Source of the DNA: Certhia americana
Lineage: Eukaryota > Chordata > Aves > Passeriformes > Certhiidae
Direction of reading: 5' to 3'
Length of the DNA stretch: 64,000 nt
NCBI GenBank assembly: GCA_018697195.1
Contig: CM031866.1
Location: forward strand, 3,855,418-3,919,417
The notes beneath the pieces are model-generated. The model was not told the DNA's origin and ran no database searches. It saw only the letters and a list, made by a program, of their open reading frames with translations. This document shows, in pieces, positions 37,311-48,944 of the stretch (position 1 is the stretch's first letter; every line of letters begins with the position of its first letter). The position numbers and the translations under genes are program-made.

Positions 37311-37571
37311 TTTAGCCTGCTTTATTGTTTGGGCATTAAATGTCCCAGCTCTCCCAAGTGCACACACATTTGGTTTCTGACTAATGCGCGGCCTCCGTCA
37401 GACAGACAGCGTTTGCCATTTAGAATCCAGCATGACTTGGAGTCAGGTTGTGACTCAGATACCGCAAACTGTACACAGAATAGACCACAAATTCCTCCAG
37501 TAAGACTGAACAAGGCTTTCCGAGAAGCCACTTCCTCCTCTGGCTATATCCTAACCCTGACTGACAGGTAG
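37311..37571 (+). other. Open block of uncertain nature (possible exon or conserved element)
   Basis: An open frame of 87 codons ends at a TAG near 37571. It has no upstream ATG and is read from an acceptor-like AG at 37314-37315. A minus-strand frame also covers much of it. Other splice-like marks are a CTGAC/CTAAT branch-like stretch leading to a pyrimidine-rich CAG near 37401, and a CAGTAAG donor-like site near 37498. The composition is less AT-rich and more complex than the flanks, with several CpGs. No homology is recognised. It may be a non-coding conserved element as easily as an exon. Confidence 0.2.
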
Positions 37572-37599
37572 CAAATAACCATTGGGGTTTTGAGTGGCA

Positions 37600-38765
37600 G
37601 TTTTTTCTCCTACTTTTCGTTAAATTTTTTGTCTGCTGTGAATTCATGGCTGTTTAAAATCCTGTCTTTTTGTGTGCACACAGAACAGCGCTTTTGGCTA
37701 GATGTGGTTGTAGCAATCTTGGCTGGTTACATTTTTCTGGAAATATAGACATCCACTGACTGAGCTCTGAGGCTGGGAATTCTGAGAGGACACAATGTAA
37801 GGGTAAAACTCAGCCTGACCCGTCTGGGTTCCCCTGAGCCGCAGCTGCAGCTCTCTTGTGCTTTGTCCACAAACCCATAAATCGGCTGGGTTTGCTCAAA
37901 AGGTTCCTGAACTTTGGCAAAACCTTTTGATGAACCTGCTGGGGGCTGGAGAGGGGGCAGGCAAGGGATGGGTCCAGGGCTGCCAGTGTGGGGAGGTTTG
38001 CAAGGAAACTTGAAACCAGGTGAGATTTCCAAACTGTTTCCTCGGGCTGCAGACATGTGGGAAATTCTCATTTGAAAACAGAACTGGAGTAAACAAATCT
38101 GCTAACAAGCCTCACACGCTTGCTGACCGATGGTAAATCCCAGCTCGATTTATTACTGGCCACAGCACTTTGGCCTAAGTCCTCAGTGTCATTTTGCAAG
38201 TGGACAGGGAAAAAGTCACATTCTTAAATTCTAGAGAGAAAACTGGTTGTGAGAATCAGATGGGCAGCAGGCCTTTGATTTAACTTCTCTTTTACTTTCT
38301 CTTTTTTAAAAAAAAATCATTTAATGAAACTAGAGAATTCATCTGCCAACACGCTATTCTGTGCTCTTTTGTCAATAGAAAAGTTGTTTTGTTAATGGTT
38401 ATCTGTCTGCAAGTCCTTGACCTGCTTGTAAACACATTTCTGCAGGAAAACCCCAGGCCATGGCCTCGAGCATTTACGTCAACAAGAAGAGATAAAGTGA
38501 CCAAAACTTAACCTGATCTGGTCTGGAGTGCCCTCTACTGCCCCTTGACCAAATACTTCCCTAATCTGTGTCCTTCTGAAAGGAACAGATTGTTGTGTAA
38601 GAAGTATTACCTGGAATGAAATCAATTTTGTGAGCCTGACTTCTTCCTTTCCCCCAGCTCATAGTCAAAGCCTGTTGAACTGCTGGAGGTTAAGGAATAA
38701 AGCCTGGGTTGTGTTTGGTGGCAGGGATCCCAGTTTTCCCTGGGATCACCCCCTTTTGTCCCCAC
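37600..38765. other. Non-coding DNA, no feature seen
   Basis: Moderately GC-rich towards 37780-38000, with overlapping minus-strand frames of 70 and 114 codons. I cannot tie either frame to a family. Confidence 0.45.
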
Positions 38766-38770
38766 CTCAG

Positions 38771-39035
38771 CCGCCCGGTTGTGTTCTGTCATGCCACGTT
38801 AAGCACGTCACCTTCCGAGCCGTGCGACAAACGCGGCAAAACTGACCTGGCCGATCAGGTTGCTTTTAAAAGCCATTTGCTGATCCCCTGGGATTTGTTC
38901 TGGATTCACAGGGCACAAACCAAGCCTGTGAGACAGCCAGTATTTGGAGAGTCGCTTAAATGGGAGAGAAGTCCCAGATTTTGGAGTGGTGCCGCGAGGC
39001 AGGCAGCGGTGGAGCCGCAGTGATGGGATGGCATG
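38771..39035. promoter_or_regulatory. CpG-enriched patch
   Basis: Ten CpG dinucleotides fall within about 85 bp (38771-38855), in a window otherwise strongly CpG-depleted. A second cluster of about six lies at 38950-39035 around GTGCCGCGAGGCAGGCAGCG. The first cluster holds two ACGT cores (CACGTT and CACGTC). Retained CpGs suggest germline hypomethylation, as at promoters or active enhancers, or local GC-biased conversion. It is shorter than a normal CpG-island promoter, and no gene start is recognisable. Confidence 0.35.
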
Positions 39036-39059
39036 AGCGTCCCACTGCATCCACTCCTG

Positions 39060-42000
39060 GAGGATGGGGTGAAAGGTGGCTCCAGCCAAAGACATTTCTA
39101 AGGGACAGCTGACACCAGATTTTCCCGAGAGGCAAGGAATATATCTCTACGCTTTTTTTGGTAAGAGCTGGGCTCATTGAGTTTCTTCACGGAGAAGAAA
39201 TATACGCTATGGAAAACTTGTATTGAGAACATAAATGAGAAAAATCATTATTATGTTGTTCAAAGCAAAATAGTTTTATTTAATGATGAAAATCTACACT
39301 TGATTTTCATAGCAAACCAAAACCAAATGACCTATAAATGAGTAATGAGATGCTACCATTGCTGATTCACAACTTCCTTATGCTCATTCTCCAGTTGTTC
39401 AGGATGCACTGGGCTGCAAATCAGTCTTTACTTATCCAGTAATATCTGTAGTTGATCACTGCATGTGAAACTGCACATGACAGAACAAAAACTCCCTGTG
39501 TGTAAATCTGAGGCAGAAGGGGGGAAGCAAAGCTTATGAAAAAAGCTCAGATGAAATCACATTGCTGCATTTTGGTGCTGAGGGACTCTTGGGTGCTGAC
39601 AGGTTTGCAGGGCTTTCCAGGCATGGTGGTATCCATCCCCAGGCAGTGTTCAGGCCATGAAATGCTCTGAAAGCATCTCCCACTTCTCTTGAAGGCAGCT
39701 TTTTGGCTTTATCTGCCCCATTTGTTGCAATCTGAGGTGGGTTCCCTGCAGGTATCACAGAGACTTCTACAATGTGTTGGGAGGAGAACATTCAATCCTT
39801 TAGGTTTAATTCCATCTGGGTTATTTCCTTAGGATACAAGTGTTTTATAGTCTTTTATGCATTTAACCTTGTTTTACCAATGCAAGGCAGTTATAGTTCC
39901 AGTTTTGCACAGTGGGATTAATTCACAAGCTTTAATCTAAACTGGACAGAAACTTTCAATGTTGGCTAACAGAAAGTATCATTTCAGCTATTCTGACAGA
40001 AAATCAAACTTTGAGAAACAAAGTAGATATTTTCTTTTTCTATAGAAATCATCTATTTAAGGAAAAGTGATTTTATTTTTCCAGTAGGAAATATTTCTGA
40101 GAGAAAATATTTCATCTCCTAAATTGAAAATGTAAATTTTAACCTTGCTTAATAACTCAAAAAAATTGCCCCTTTTTTTCATTTTCTTGCATCATTTCTT
40201 TATTTCTCGGCTACCAAAATTCAACAGGACTTTGAAGATGAACACAGATTTGACAGGCATCTTTTCAGATTGAAAGGATTGTTTTTATGGTGAAGAAAAC
40301 TCTTCCTTACAAAGTACAAAGAGGAGTAATCAAAGAAAGGCGAAGGACTGGCTGAATCTATTCAGTATTCTCAGTTCTTTCTTCTTTCCCAACCAAACTT
40401 TTGAATGCATGTTAGTTATCCAGATTAAGTCATACTCCCAAACTCCCTCCAGGTTCTGCACTGGAGATGATATTTATACAGCACTAATATAGAAAACTTG
40501 GTGCATTTTAAAAAATAATTCCCAAGTAAACCAAAGCTGGGCACAGCAGATGTATCAGGGGAAGTTTCAGGGAAGCCTGCCTATCTTCTCCTGCTACAAA
40601 GGCCAGCTCCAATTTAATTCCCAGCCCCTCAATATTGCAAGGCAGGAAGCTTTAAAAGTATAAAGTGACCCATATCGGTGTTTCTGCTCCTAATCAAGAT
40701 ATGCATACTCTTTTTGCTACAAAATTTGCCAGAGTTAATTGATGCTGAAGTTTTAAACTGACTTTTGGTAATGGAGCATTTTATCCATTTTAAATTTGTG
40801 AAAATTTTCCTGACCTGAAGCTTTCATTTCAGTCTAGAGCTATGGAACTTGTAGAAATTTCAAATCATTTATTGGATGGGACACATCAGGCTCCAGTGAC
40901 TTTAGTGAATATGAAAATGAAGTGAGTTCTTGCTATGACTTAGAACAAGAATAAATATTAGTAAGAGCAGTGCTCAGATTCTTCAGCTGAAATCAGCAAA
41001 TCTTATAGTATAAAATGTGCTTCATATTTAGAATCAGATGGGAGAAAGGACACACTTTTCTCTGCATGTCTCTGTCTTTTTTTAAACCGATCAGTCCATC
41101 ATTTATCCATGGACTTTCTAACACAGCTATTTGATGACTTATTAAAAATAGTAACCCTGTAAGCATGAAAGTATACCTGGCTCTTTTTCATACAGGCTCA
41201 TGCACTCATATATATCTGTGTGTCAATAAATATTGGCTGACATAACAAATATTTTTGTTTTTAGAAATAAGAGGATTTTCCTTGGGGACTGTAAGTAGAT
41301 TCAGAGAATATTCTCAGGTATCTGACTGTATTTCACTGTGATATTCATATTGTCAATAGAGGGACCTTTCTGTGGAAAATGGGGCTTTTCCTGTAAACAT
41401 AATAATATTTCTGGATGGTGAAATATACAGTAAATGTTAAACAAGAAAAGAACTAAATTGCAGACTATTCCCTGGTCAGCAAAACTCACCCATTATTTTT
41501 CGGTTTGCTGAATCCGTAGTTTTTACAATTTTTTTAAAACTGTGACTTTTCAGATTCATGAGGGTAGCATAGGTAATCTTCATATTTATAAGGACACACT
41601 GTCAACTTGCTTTTCATAATTTATAAACTCTTTTTTTTTTATTATTCCTTTTCCCTGTTGGAAGCCTGAAACTGGCATGTTTCCTTAATAGAGCTGGGAA
41701 GAAACTCTGCATTTTTGCTCAGGGAGATGAGTTCTCAGAAATAAGCTATTTGTGCTTCATGCAAAGGAGCAGTGCCCGAGTTGGCTGAGTAGGGCTGGAA
41801 TCAGTGCTGTAGGGTCTATTTTGCAAGTGTGTGCATGCTTTAGATTTTCAGGTTGCAACTTGTATTTTGGCTTGGTGAGGGATTTGTCAATACATTACAG
41901 CTTTGTATGTCTCTGTTGATGTGAGCTGGATGAATGTTCATTGCCTTGTTAGGCTGGACTCTTGCCTTTAACTGTCCCAGCTGACCTCTTCTCCCCATTG

Positions 42001-43200
42001 CTTTCTTCACAGCATCTCTCACGTTCCCATCTCCTGCTGTGTGCTCCTGGCACAGTGAGAACAGATATTTTTCTTCTGTTCCTGCCTTGATGGACTGGCA
42101 AGGACATGCATCCCTTATTCCAAGGTGAAATGAAAGTGGTTTGATAGCCATTTCCTCTTTTCCTTTGGAATTTCACTGAATTACTTTTCCATGGGGTTTA
42201 TAAAAGTAAATATTTCAGGCATTTACGTTAACCTTGCTCCTGGGCTGTTGTAAGTGGGTAGAAATATTTCTGTGTTTTTAGAATTGATCCCAGAATTTGC
42301 AAGAGGCCAAGTTTGCTTTCAGAAATAATTCACGGTGTTGATGCTGATTTATAAAACACTATGAAATTTAGTGACTGGGTACTTTAAATACCATCTCTGG
42401 GCATGCTAGTCACTATTATGGCAGATAAAATCTGTTTGGAATTACTTTTAATGGCTCCTTGAATTTAAAAAGCTGGTAAGGATTGATTCAAATTGAAGGT
42501 CATGAACTCCTTTACCCATTTCCCCTTATTGGCTCAACAAGGGTCCTATTTCATGATCTGTTGGCCATGATGCAACTCATCTGTTTAGTTGAGAAGGTGC
42601 TGATATGAGCAATTAAGCTAAAGTGGCATTGGGGAAGAACCTGTTAATATCTGGTAACATATCATTGATTCTGTCCATCCATCTGCCAGTCTCTCCCCCC
42701 ATAAGTTTCCAACTTGCTGGTTAGTTTCAGCAAAATTTGGCACAGGAATGGAGACATTTATTACCATTATGATGCTAAATGTTTTCGGAGCACTTACAGC
42801 TGGTGGAGGGGAGAGTTCTCATGCTGGAAGGAAGGACAACTCAGGCAGTGCAGATGTACAGATTGAACTGTTTAGAGGTGGATTATTGTGTCACGGTGAT
42901 TCAGATAAAGTCTAGGACGTGCCTAGAAGAAATTTGGAATCACTAGTACCACTGCTCTCAGAACATCTTTTTATTTCTATCTTGCAAAACTTTTACCACT
43001 GAAGAGTAATTTATGTGGACCATTTATGTGCCACTTAAGTCATTTTACAAGGCTGGATTTCTTTCAATAATATCCCAAGGAAATAATATGTTTGTGAAGT
43101 CTAATTCTGTTGATATTCCTTTAGGATGTTATGCCCTGGGAGTATCTGGGAAACCTGAGGGTAAATCACTTCAGAAAAATGTCTGTGTGAGACATAATCT
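39060..43200. other. Non-coding AT-rich DNA, no feature seen
   Basis: About 4 kb with few open frames and no named repeat. T runs occur near 41632-41641 and 40170-40178. The portion 42350-42700 looks complex, with core words such as CAATTAAG, and could be conserved, but I have no evidence beyond texture. Confidence 0.5.
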
Positions 43201-43204
43201 AAAC

Positions 43205-43224
43205 TTTTTTTTTTTTTTTTTTTT
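43205..43224. repeat. Poly-T tract (T20)
   Basis: An uninterrupted run of 20 T. Confidence 0.92.
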
Positions 43225-43334
43225 CCCTTGATGTACTTAGATTTCATCCTGAACTTTCCTGCAGGATTACAGCAGATCCTGACCCTGTTGACCTGGTACC
43301 AACCCTTTTCTGTAAGCTGGGCACAGCAGAGCAA

Positions 43335-43363
43335 GAGGAGGAGGAGGAGGAGGAGGAGGAGAG
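43335..43363. repeat. (GAG)n microsatellite
   Basis: About nine GAG/GGA units in a row. It lies outside any supported reading frame. Confidence 0.92.
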
Positions 43364-43364
43364 A

Positions 43365-44685
43365 TACTGCGAGTGGTTTAGGGGCTTAGATGCAGTAGGC
43401 TCTGGGCATCAGCACCAGTTGGAAGGATCAAAGGGGGTCTGTGACTCTCTAACCATGCTAATTAATGGAAGAAGTGGTATTTGGTCTTCATTATGGACAT
43501 TAAGAAAGAAAAATAAAAAACAAGAAGTTAAGTGTTTTGTCCTGTGGTAAAGCACTGAGCAAAGCTGGTGAAAGTAGCAGAGCTGTCTCCATTAGGTTTT
43601 CAGCAGTGTTTCAAGAGGATGGAGCCACTTATGAAGTCACGCTTAGGCAGCACTTTTTTAAAATTAAATGTCTGATAAATGCTGACACTGCCTGCTCTGA
43701 ATTCCTAATATGCTTCTAGACAGAACAGGGCCTTGCAAAGTTTTCCAGTGCTCATGGCATGGAAGAACCTTTTAGCAAGGGACTCCCTGGGTTTCTCCTG
43801 TACCATCTGCTTTGGATATGAGCCTGATTCCAGAGGAGGTAATTCTGTCTCTCACCAGCTCAGGCATTACCCCATACCTTCCATTTAAATATCTCTGGGT
43901 TGCCACAGAGGTAAGTAGAACTCACATTGGCAGCAACCTGGGGACCAGAGCAGTGATGGGCAGAGGGAGCAAGAGGGACATTTTAGGGACATTTCTGTAT
44001 TAGGTACTTTATTAGCTCTCAAAAAGGGGAATCTAAAGCTCTCTTCTGAATACTGAACAATCCTTCCTAATCTCCGACCCTTGCTTAAATTTGAAAGGAA
44101 ATCACTGGTCACAGGAGGCTTTACCTTAGATGTGGGTCCATGATCTGACAGTGGGTTCACCCGTTTATTGTCTTTGTATGCATATCTCTACCTACCCACA
44201 TGATATGTATGAATATATGTGTCCAGGCCATAAAGACTAGAGTGCAGTAATTCCAGTTCTTATTTACTTAACCAAGCTTTTCTACTAGCAGTCTGCATGA
44301 ATTTGGAATTTGTATAAATATATTCTTATGTACACCTGAGGATGATCAGGTTTTAACAAAACAAACAAACAAAAAATCATGAAAAAGTGTCCTTTCTGTG
44401 GAAATACCTGGTCTTCCTTGAAAGCAGATTTTTTTTTTTATTTGCTTTATGTGTCTTCCTGTGCATTTTGCTAAATGGGAGGTGTTTAAGAGAGGAAAAT
44501 CTGATATTGACTTTAATTTAGAAATACTTTCTTTCACTGAGTTTCCAGCTGAATGTGACTTCATACATGGAAGTGTCTGTTATGGCTCTGTTTTTGAATG
44601 TTGCTTGATGTGCTTGTGCTGTGGTGTGCATATGTTTGTTTTAAACTACAATAGTGATACTGACCAAAACTGCTAATGGAATGAT
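43365..44685. other. Non-coding DNA, no feature seen
   Basis: Short frames only (at most 91 codons) and no repeat recognised apart from an AAAC run near 44359 and a T run near 44431. Confidence 0.5.
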
Positions 44686-44689
44686 TTTT

Positions 44690-45320
44690 ATCGTGGTTTC
44701 ACTACAGAACACGACAGCATGTGTGATCATCGGGCGCTCAAACAGTGAAATGTGTAAAGCTATTTTTCCATAATTGGTCCCAGGGCAAGGGGTTGATCTC
44801 ATGTATAAAAGCCTCCAGATATGCTCTTGGTATGGCTTCTAATTAGGGAACCAGGAAAGAACTGAACTTTGGAAACTGTGAGGAGTCCATTCCTTTTAAA
44901 AAAAAAGGAAATAATCACTTTGACCTTGAACTCCAAAAGGCCCTGAAATCAACTGATTTTACTCTTTAAGCTCCTTAACAAGCATGGGGATTAGAGACGA
45001 GCTGTGTAGAACGGTTCATATTAGATATAAACGATAATGGACAATAGAAATTCATCTGTGAGCCCAGCACAGGCAGCCTGTGCAAATTCCATTTCCCCAA
45101 GATATGGTGATACCATGTTACAGTGTTATATACACCACTGATAACAATATGACTTCATCAGGTGGGAAGAGACAGAAGAAAACTCAATAGTAGCAGGCAG
45201 ATGCAACTTTAAAGAGATGTCCAATCCTGTTCTAATCCAAGTCCATTTTAATAACCACAACCAGGTGTATAAAAGGTCAAATATAATCACCTTTCTACCC
45301 TGTGTGGTGAATAAATCATC
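44690..45320. promoter_or_regulatory. Candidate conserved non-coding element block
   Basis: The sequence is complex, evenly AT-rich, nearly free of low-complexity tracts, and lacks long open frames, which is the typical texture of deeply conserved vertebrate non-coding elements. It includes TGACCTTGA at 44931-44939 (an ERR/NR5A-type extended half site) and a small inverted repeat TTCCTTTT/AAAAGGAA near 44893-44908. Conservation cannot be measured here, so this is an impression to be tested. Confidence 0.3.
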
Positions 45321-45513
45321 TGTTTAGCTGTTTATTTCAAAGATGATGAAATTGCCCTCCCTGACAAAGAAATAAAACTTATGAGAGGAATAAACCTACT
45401 ATAGACTGAACCTGCACATTTCAGTGGCTTTCCATATGTCCAAAGCTAAACAAGGAAGGGATGCTGCTGTAACTCCAAAAAAACCCAACTTCTTTGGTGA
45501 TTTCATTCTGCAA

Positions 45514-45543
45514 TTTTTTTTTTTTTTTTTCTTTTTCTTTCTC
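45514..45543. repeat. Poly-T/C-T tract (T17 core)
   Basis: T17 at 45514-45530, followed by CTTTTTCTTTCTCTTCC. Confidence 0.88.
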
Positions 45544-45549
45544 TTCCAA

Positions 45550-46465
45550 GGACGGCTGAAAAAACCCACGTCTCTCCGAAAAAGAGGATCTCATCTTTAA
45601 ATGGAAAAGTGCATCACATTTTCAGGAGGAAAGGAAAAAAGTGTGAAAAACACCTGGATGATGAGGGGAGCTGATATAACTGAAATAATTGGTGGGTTTT
45701 ATTTGATAAATGTAACCCACTCAACAGTTGTCATCACCCCAAGAATATACTGATTTCCTACGAAGATCTTTAAAATAATTTCCCTTATGAAAATCATACC
45801 TGCTGAAAATAGTTATCATGACTTTTAAAAGGCACCTCTTAGTTTTATTATTGGTATAGAAGGGTAAATGATATGCTACTGCCTGCCATGAAAACTAGTA
45901 AGAAATGATGTTGCACAATCCTTTTCCTCATCTGTTCCTCAAAATTTGTTGTTTTAAATCACTTTTCCCCATTTCAGCCTGTGTGGCCGGGCAGACCTAC
46001 TGGAACCAAGCCTGCAATAATATTGTCTCAGTGAGCTGATAGGTGTGAGGGCACCTGCAGGCAGATAAAATGTGTTTCTGTTTGTATCAGAATTTGCTAT
46101 TGAGAACTCCAAATTGTCATGGTTTCAGGACAATCTGCAATTTTCCCCTGAATTACTTGGAAAGCGGGGAAGCAAAATTAAAAAGAAAATCAGCTCCATG
46201 CTTTTTCATTAGTTCTGGCAGCTTCCCCTAGAAACACACCCATACTCAGCAGTATCATTCTTTATTTAGCTCTGAACAGACTGGAGGACCTTAGTGAATT
46301 CTTTCTCCCTCCTCCTTTGCAGATAATAGCAATGATGCTGCCACATATTTTGCAAAGTGCTCTTTTCTGGAGCTGAGATTGAGTTACATCCAATGTGATA
46401 GACCCCACTGGCAGCCGTGTGTTCTTAGCAGAGACATTCCATTACCATGCCAAGTTATTTTTAAT
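45550..46465. other. Non-coding DNA, no feature seen
   Basis: No supported frame or repeat. The sequence is complex and may belong to the same conserved neighbourhood as its flanks. Confidence 0.45.
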
Positions 46466-46476
46466 TCTATCTGTTT

Positions 46477-46498
46477 TTTTAATTTTTTTTTTTTTTTA
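46477..46498. repeat. T-rich tract
   Basis: Two T runs (seven and about fourteen) separated by AA. Confidence 0.85.
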
Positions 46499-46519
46499 AC
46501 CAATGCATAAAAGAAAACT

Positions 46520-46800
46520 ATTGAGTTGCTCAGTCAATGTTAGTTTATTATTGCTTACCCAAGTGTTTAATAAACCTATCCCAACCCTGGACATAGCTTT
46601 AAATACTTCATTGACTGTAACAAAGCAGATTTTTCCTATCAGACCAAAGTGGCTCTATAAACTATAATTAAGCACTAATTATGAGCTCTACTGGTCAGAT
46701 GACAGAAGGCAAGGTCCATTGTGCTACTGGCAGAACCGGCAATTAAAGGAGATTATTGTTGTCAGAAATGAAATAAAACAAACAAAGGAAAAATTTGGGA
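46520..46800. promoter_or_regulatory. Candidate homeodomain-rich regulatory element
   Basis: ATAATTA at 46664-46670 and TAATTAT at 46676-46682 form a perfect inverted pair around AGCAC. They place two homeodomain cores (TAATTA) head to head. The neighbouring 250 bp are low in simple sequence and contain no open frame of note. Homeodomain recognition of TAATTA is established. Regulatory activity is inferred. Confidence 0.35.
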
Positions 46801-47870
46801 GGAGGAGAAGGTTTGCAATTGACCTGAGTAAACTTTATCTTGTTTGTGGCTTTGGGAGACTATGGCATCATGAACATGAAGAACTCAGTATATGATGACA
46901 TAGAACAGAGGTAATAAGTTCTTCCAGAAAATCCACATGTTTTTTGGACAGCAGGTTGTACAGTCAGGTTCTGCTTGGCTCCACTCTCCTACACTGAAAG
47001 CCAATCCCTTACAGTCCAAACCAGAAGCTGTATGTTTAGAACAAACATATTTTCAAGGAAAATATTTTCTCAGTACTGTTTTATACTTGTTCATATAAAG
47101 CATTCAAAGCCAGAGAGTGCCACATTGATCATGGGCTCAAGAAGTAGAAAATGGAATTGAAGTTGAATGAAGACTAGATTGACTCCCCAGGAAGGGGGGC
47201 AAAGACTCTCTACAACAGGTGAAAAGGAAGTGCGGTTTTATAAATTTGTTCCATTTTAACGTGACTGGCTTCTTTTCTCTTACTCCATTTTTACACTGGC
47301 TTAACTTGATTGGCTCCAGTGGAGTTTTCAATTATGCCAGATCCCACTGAAGTGTTATTAGCAGACTGCTTGGAATTTCTCTTGAAAGTCTGAAAGTGTT
47401 TCTGAGTTAACAATATACTCTTCCCCTTTCCCCCTTTGAAATAAAATGTTAACTCTGCAGAAAACCTTGATGTCCTGTTGAAACAGAATGCTCAAACACC
47501 AAAATGATTTGACTTTTCACATACAAATTTTAAATTTCCATGGAAAATAGAGTTTCCAGTTACCTCTAGTGATTGGTATGCTAGTCACAGTTCATGTATT
47601 CCTAGACCTGATACAGACATTCAAGGGAGCCAAAAGTCCTTTATACACACACACACAAGCACATTACAGCTTCCTGGAACACTGTTTAGGCTTTCAGGTG
47701 ATGGCTGGGAATGCAGCCAATATCAGAAGGTAAAGGGCAAAAGAAAGCCATGAAAATGGAAATGACAATATTTCTTAGGAGCAGGCAGGTGCCTTTGCCC
47801 CTGACTCATGGTTGTGCCTAAAACTCACAACACTGCTCTCTTCTCTCTTATTTATTTTTTTTTTCCTTTT
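46801..47870. other. Non-coding DNA, no feature seen
   Basis: Short chance frames and a short CA run at 47645-47656. Nothing is named. Confidence 0.5.
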
Positions 47871-47872
47871 TG

Positions 47873-48060
47873 AAAGCAATTTGCATCTTTGGAAGAAAAA
47901 AAAAAAAAAAAAGGATTAATAAATTTCAAATGTTCCCGGTGCTTCTGTGCCAACTGGCACTGGAGGGGGCCTGTAACCTTGCCCAACTGCACTATATATA
48001 ATTATTAATTAGAAAGCAACCTGGGAAGCAATGATCCTCTCCCCCAGCACAAACCAGAGG
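47873..48060 (+). repeat. Copy A of a local duplicated element, with octamer and A-tract
   Basis: The core at 47913-47985 aligns without gaps to 48803-48875 at 54 of 73 positions by hand count. Homology extends upstream across ATTTGCAT (47879-47886, a perfect POU octamer) and patchily downstream. A run of 17 A (47896-47912) is present only in this copy, so it was inserted or expanded after duplication. Key shared words are TAAATTT, TGTTC and CTGGCACTG. Downstream lies TAATTATTAATTAG. The pair could be an old local duplication of a regulatory element or two copies of an ancient interspersed repeat. Confidence 0.75.
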
Positions 48061-48780
48061 AACTTTACTGAATTCACCGTAGGAAAGAAAATTGGTTTTC
48101 CTAGGTCACACTTGGGAGCAAACTTTATTTTGCTTTGACTAGTGGTTCGCTATCCAGAGTGGAATTATGGGAATTAATTGGAATAACTTGGGTGCTCATT
48201 TTATAAATCAGCTGGCAGAACTCCTGCTGTAATTAATGGGTCCGACTGGCAGATTTCCACAAACACACACCCATTTCCCAGTGATTTCCACTGTGAATAC
48301 ATGCATTTTGAAGGAGCTCAACTTGCAGAGGGACATATTTAAGAGTTTATAACTGTCCCAATGACAGCAAGTTCTAATTTAAAACTCCTGTGTAATACTT
48401 GTTAGGAAGTTTTAATATCAAAAGGGCAGCCAAGGTCTTCCATGAGAAATTTCTAGACAGTGAAAGAAACTAATCCTTTTTAGTGATGTTTGGCTTCTTC
48501 TCTGCAGTAGCTGATCTCTGATTTCATATTTTATATCCATGGTTTGTTAATGAAATTTTCTCCTTTAAAGAGTAACCAGGCGGATAAGAAAAAATAGCTG
48601 ATACTTTGCAGTAAACGTTTGAAGTGAAATTCAAGTAGCAGCCTGAGGCTCACAGTATGTAAAACCAACTACCAAAGTTTTAGAGGGGTGGTTAATCTAT
48701 TTTTCCTTCTCAGGGGACCTGTGCTGTATTAAATTCTTTGGTTGAAGAGAAGCAGTCAGGTTGGCATTAGAACTGACTTA
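48061..48780. other. Non-coding segment between the two duplicated copies
   Basis: Complex AT-rich sequence with several homeodomain-like words (GGAATTAATTGG near 48172, GTAATTAATGG near 48230). There is no open frame of note and no simple repeat. It has a conserved-element-like texture. Confidence 0.4.
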
Positions 48781-48940
48781 GAAATTTACATCATTTGAAA
48801 AGGGATTAGTAAATTTAACATGTTCGTGGTGTCCCTGAGCCAGCTGGCACTGAGAGGTGTCTGTTACATCACCCATTTTCACCATTATGCGCCATGGGGC
48901 TACCTGAAAGGTGTCATTAATCCTACTTCAAACAGAACAG
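48781..48940 (+). repeat. Copy B of the local duplicated element
   Basis: The core at 48803-48875 is the second copy of the element at 47913-47985, in the same orientation and 890 bp away. The octamer of copy A corresponds here to ATTTACAT (ATTTGCAT with G changed to A), and the A-tract is absent. Downstream, a word ending ATTAATCCT parallels ATGATCCT after copy A, allowing gaps. Identity of about 74% implies an ancient event. Confidence 0.75.
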
Positions 48941-48944
48941 GAAA

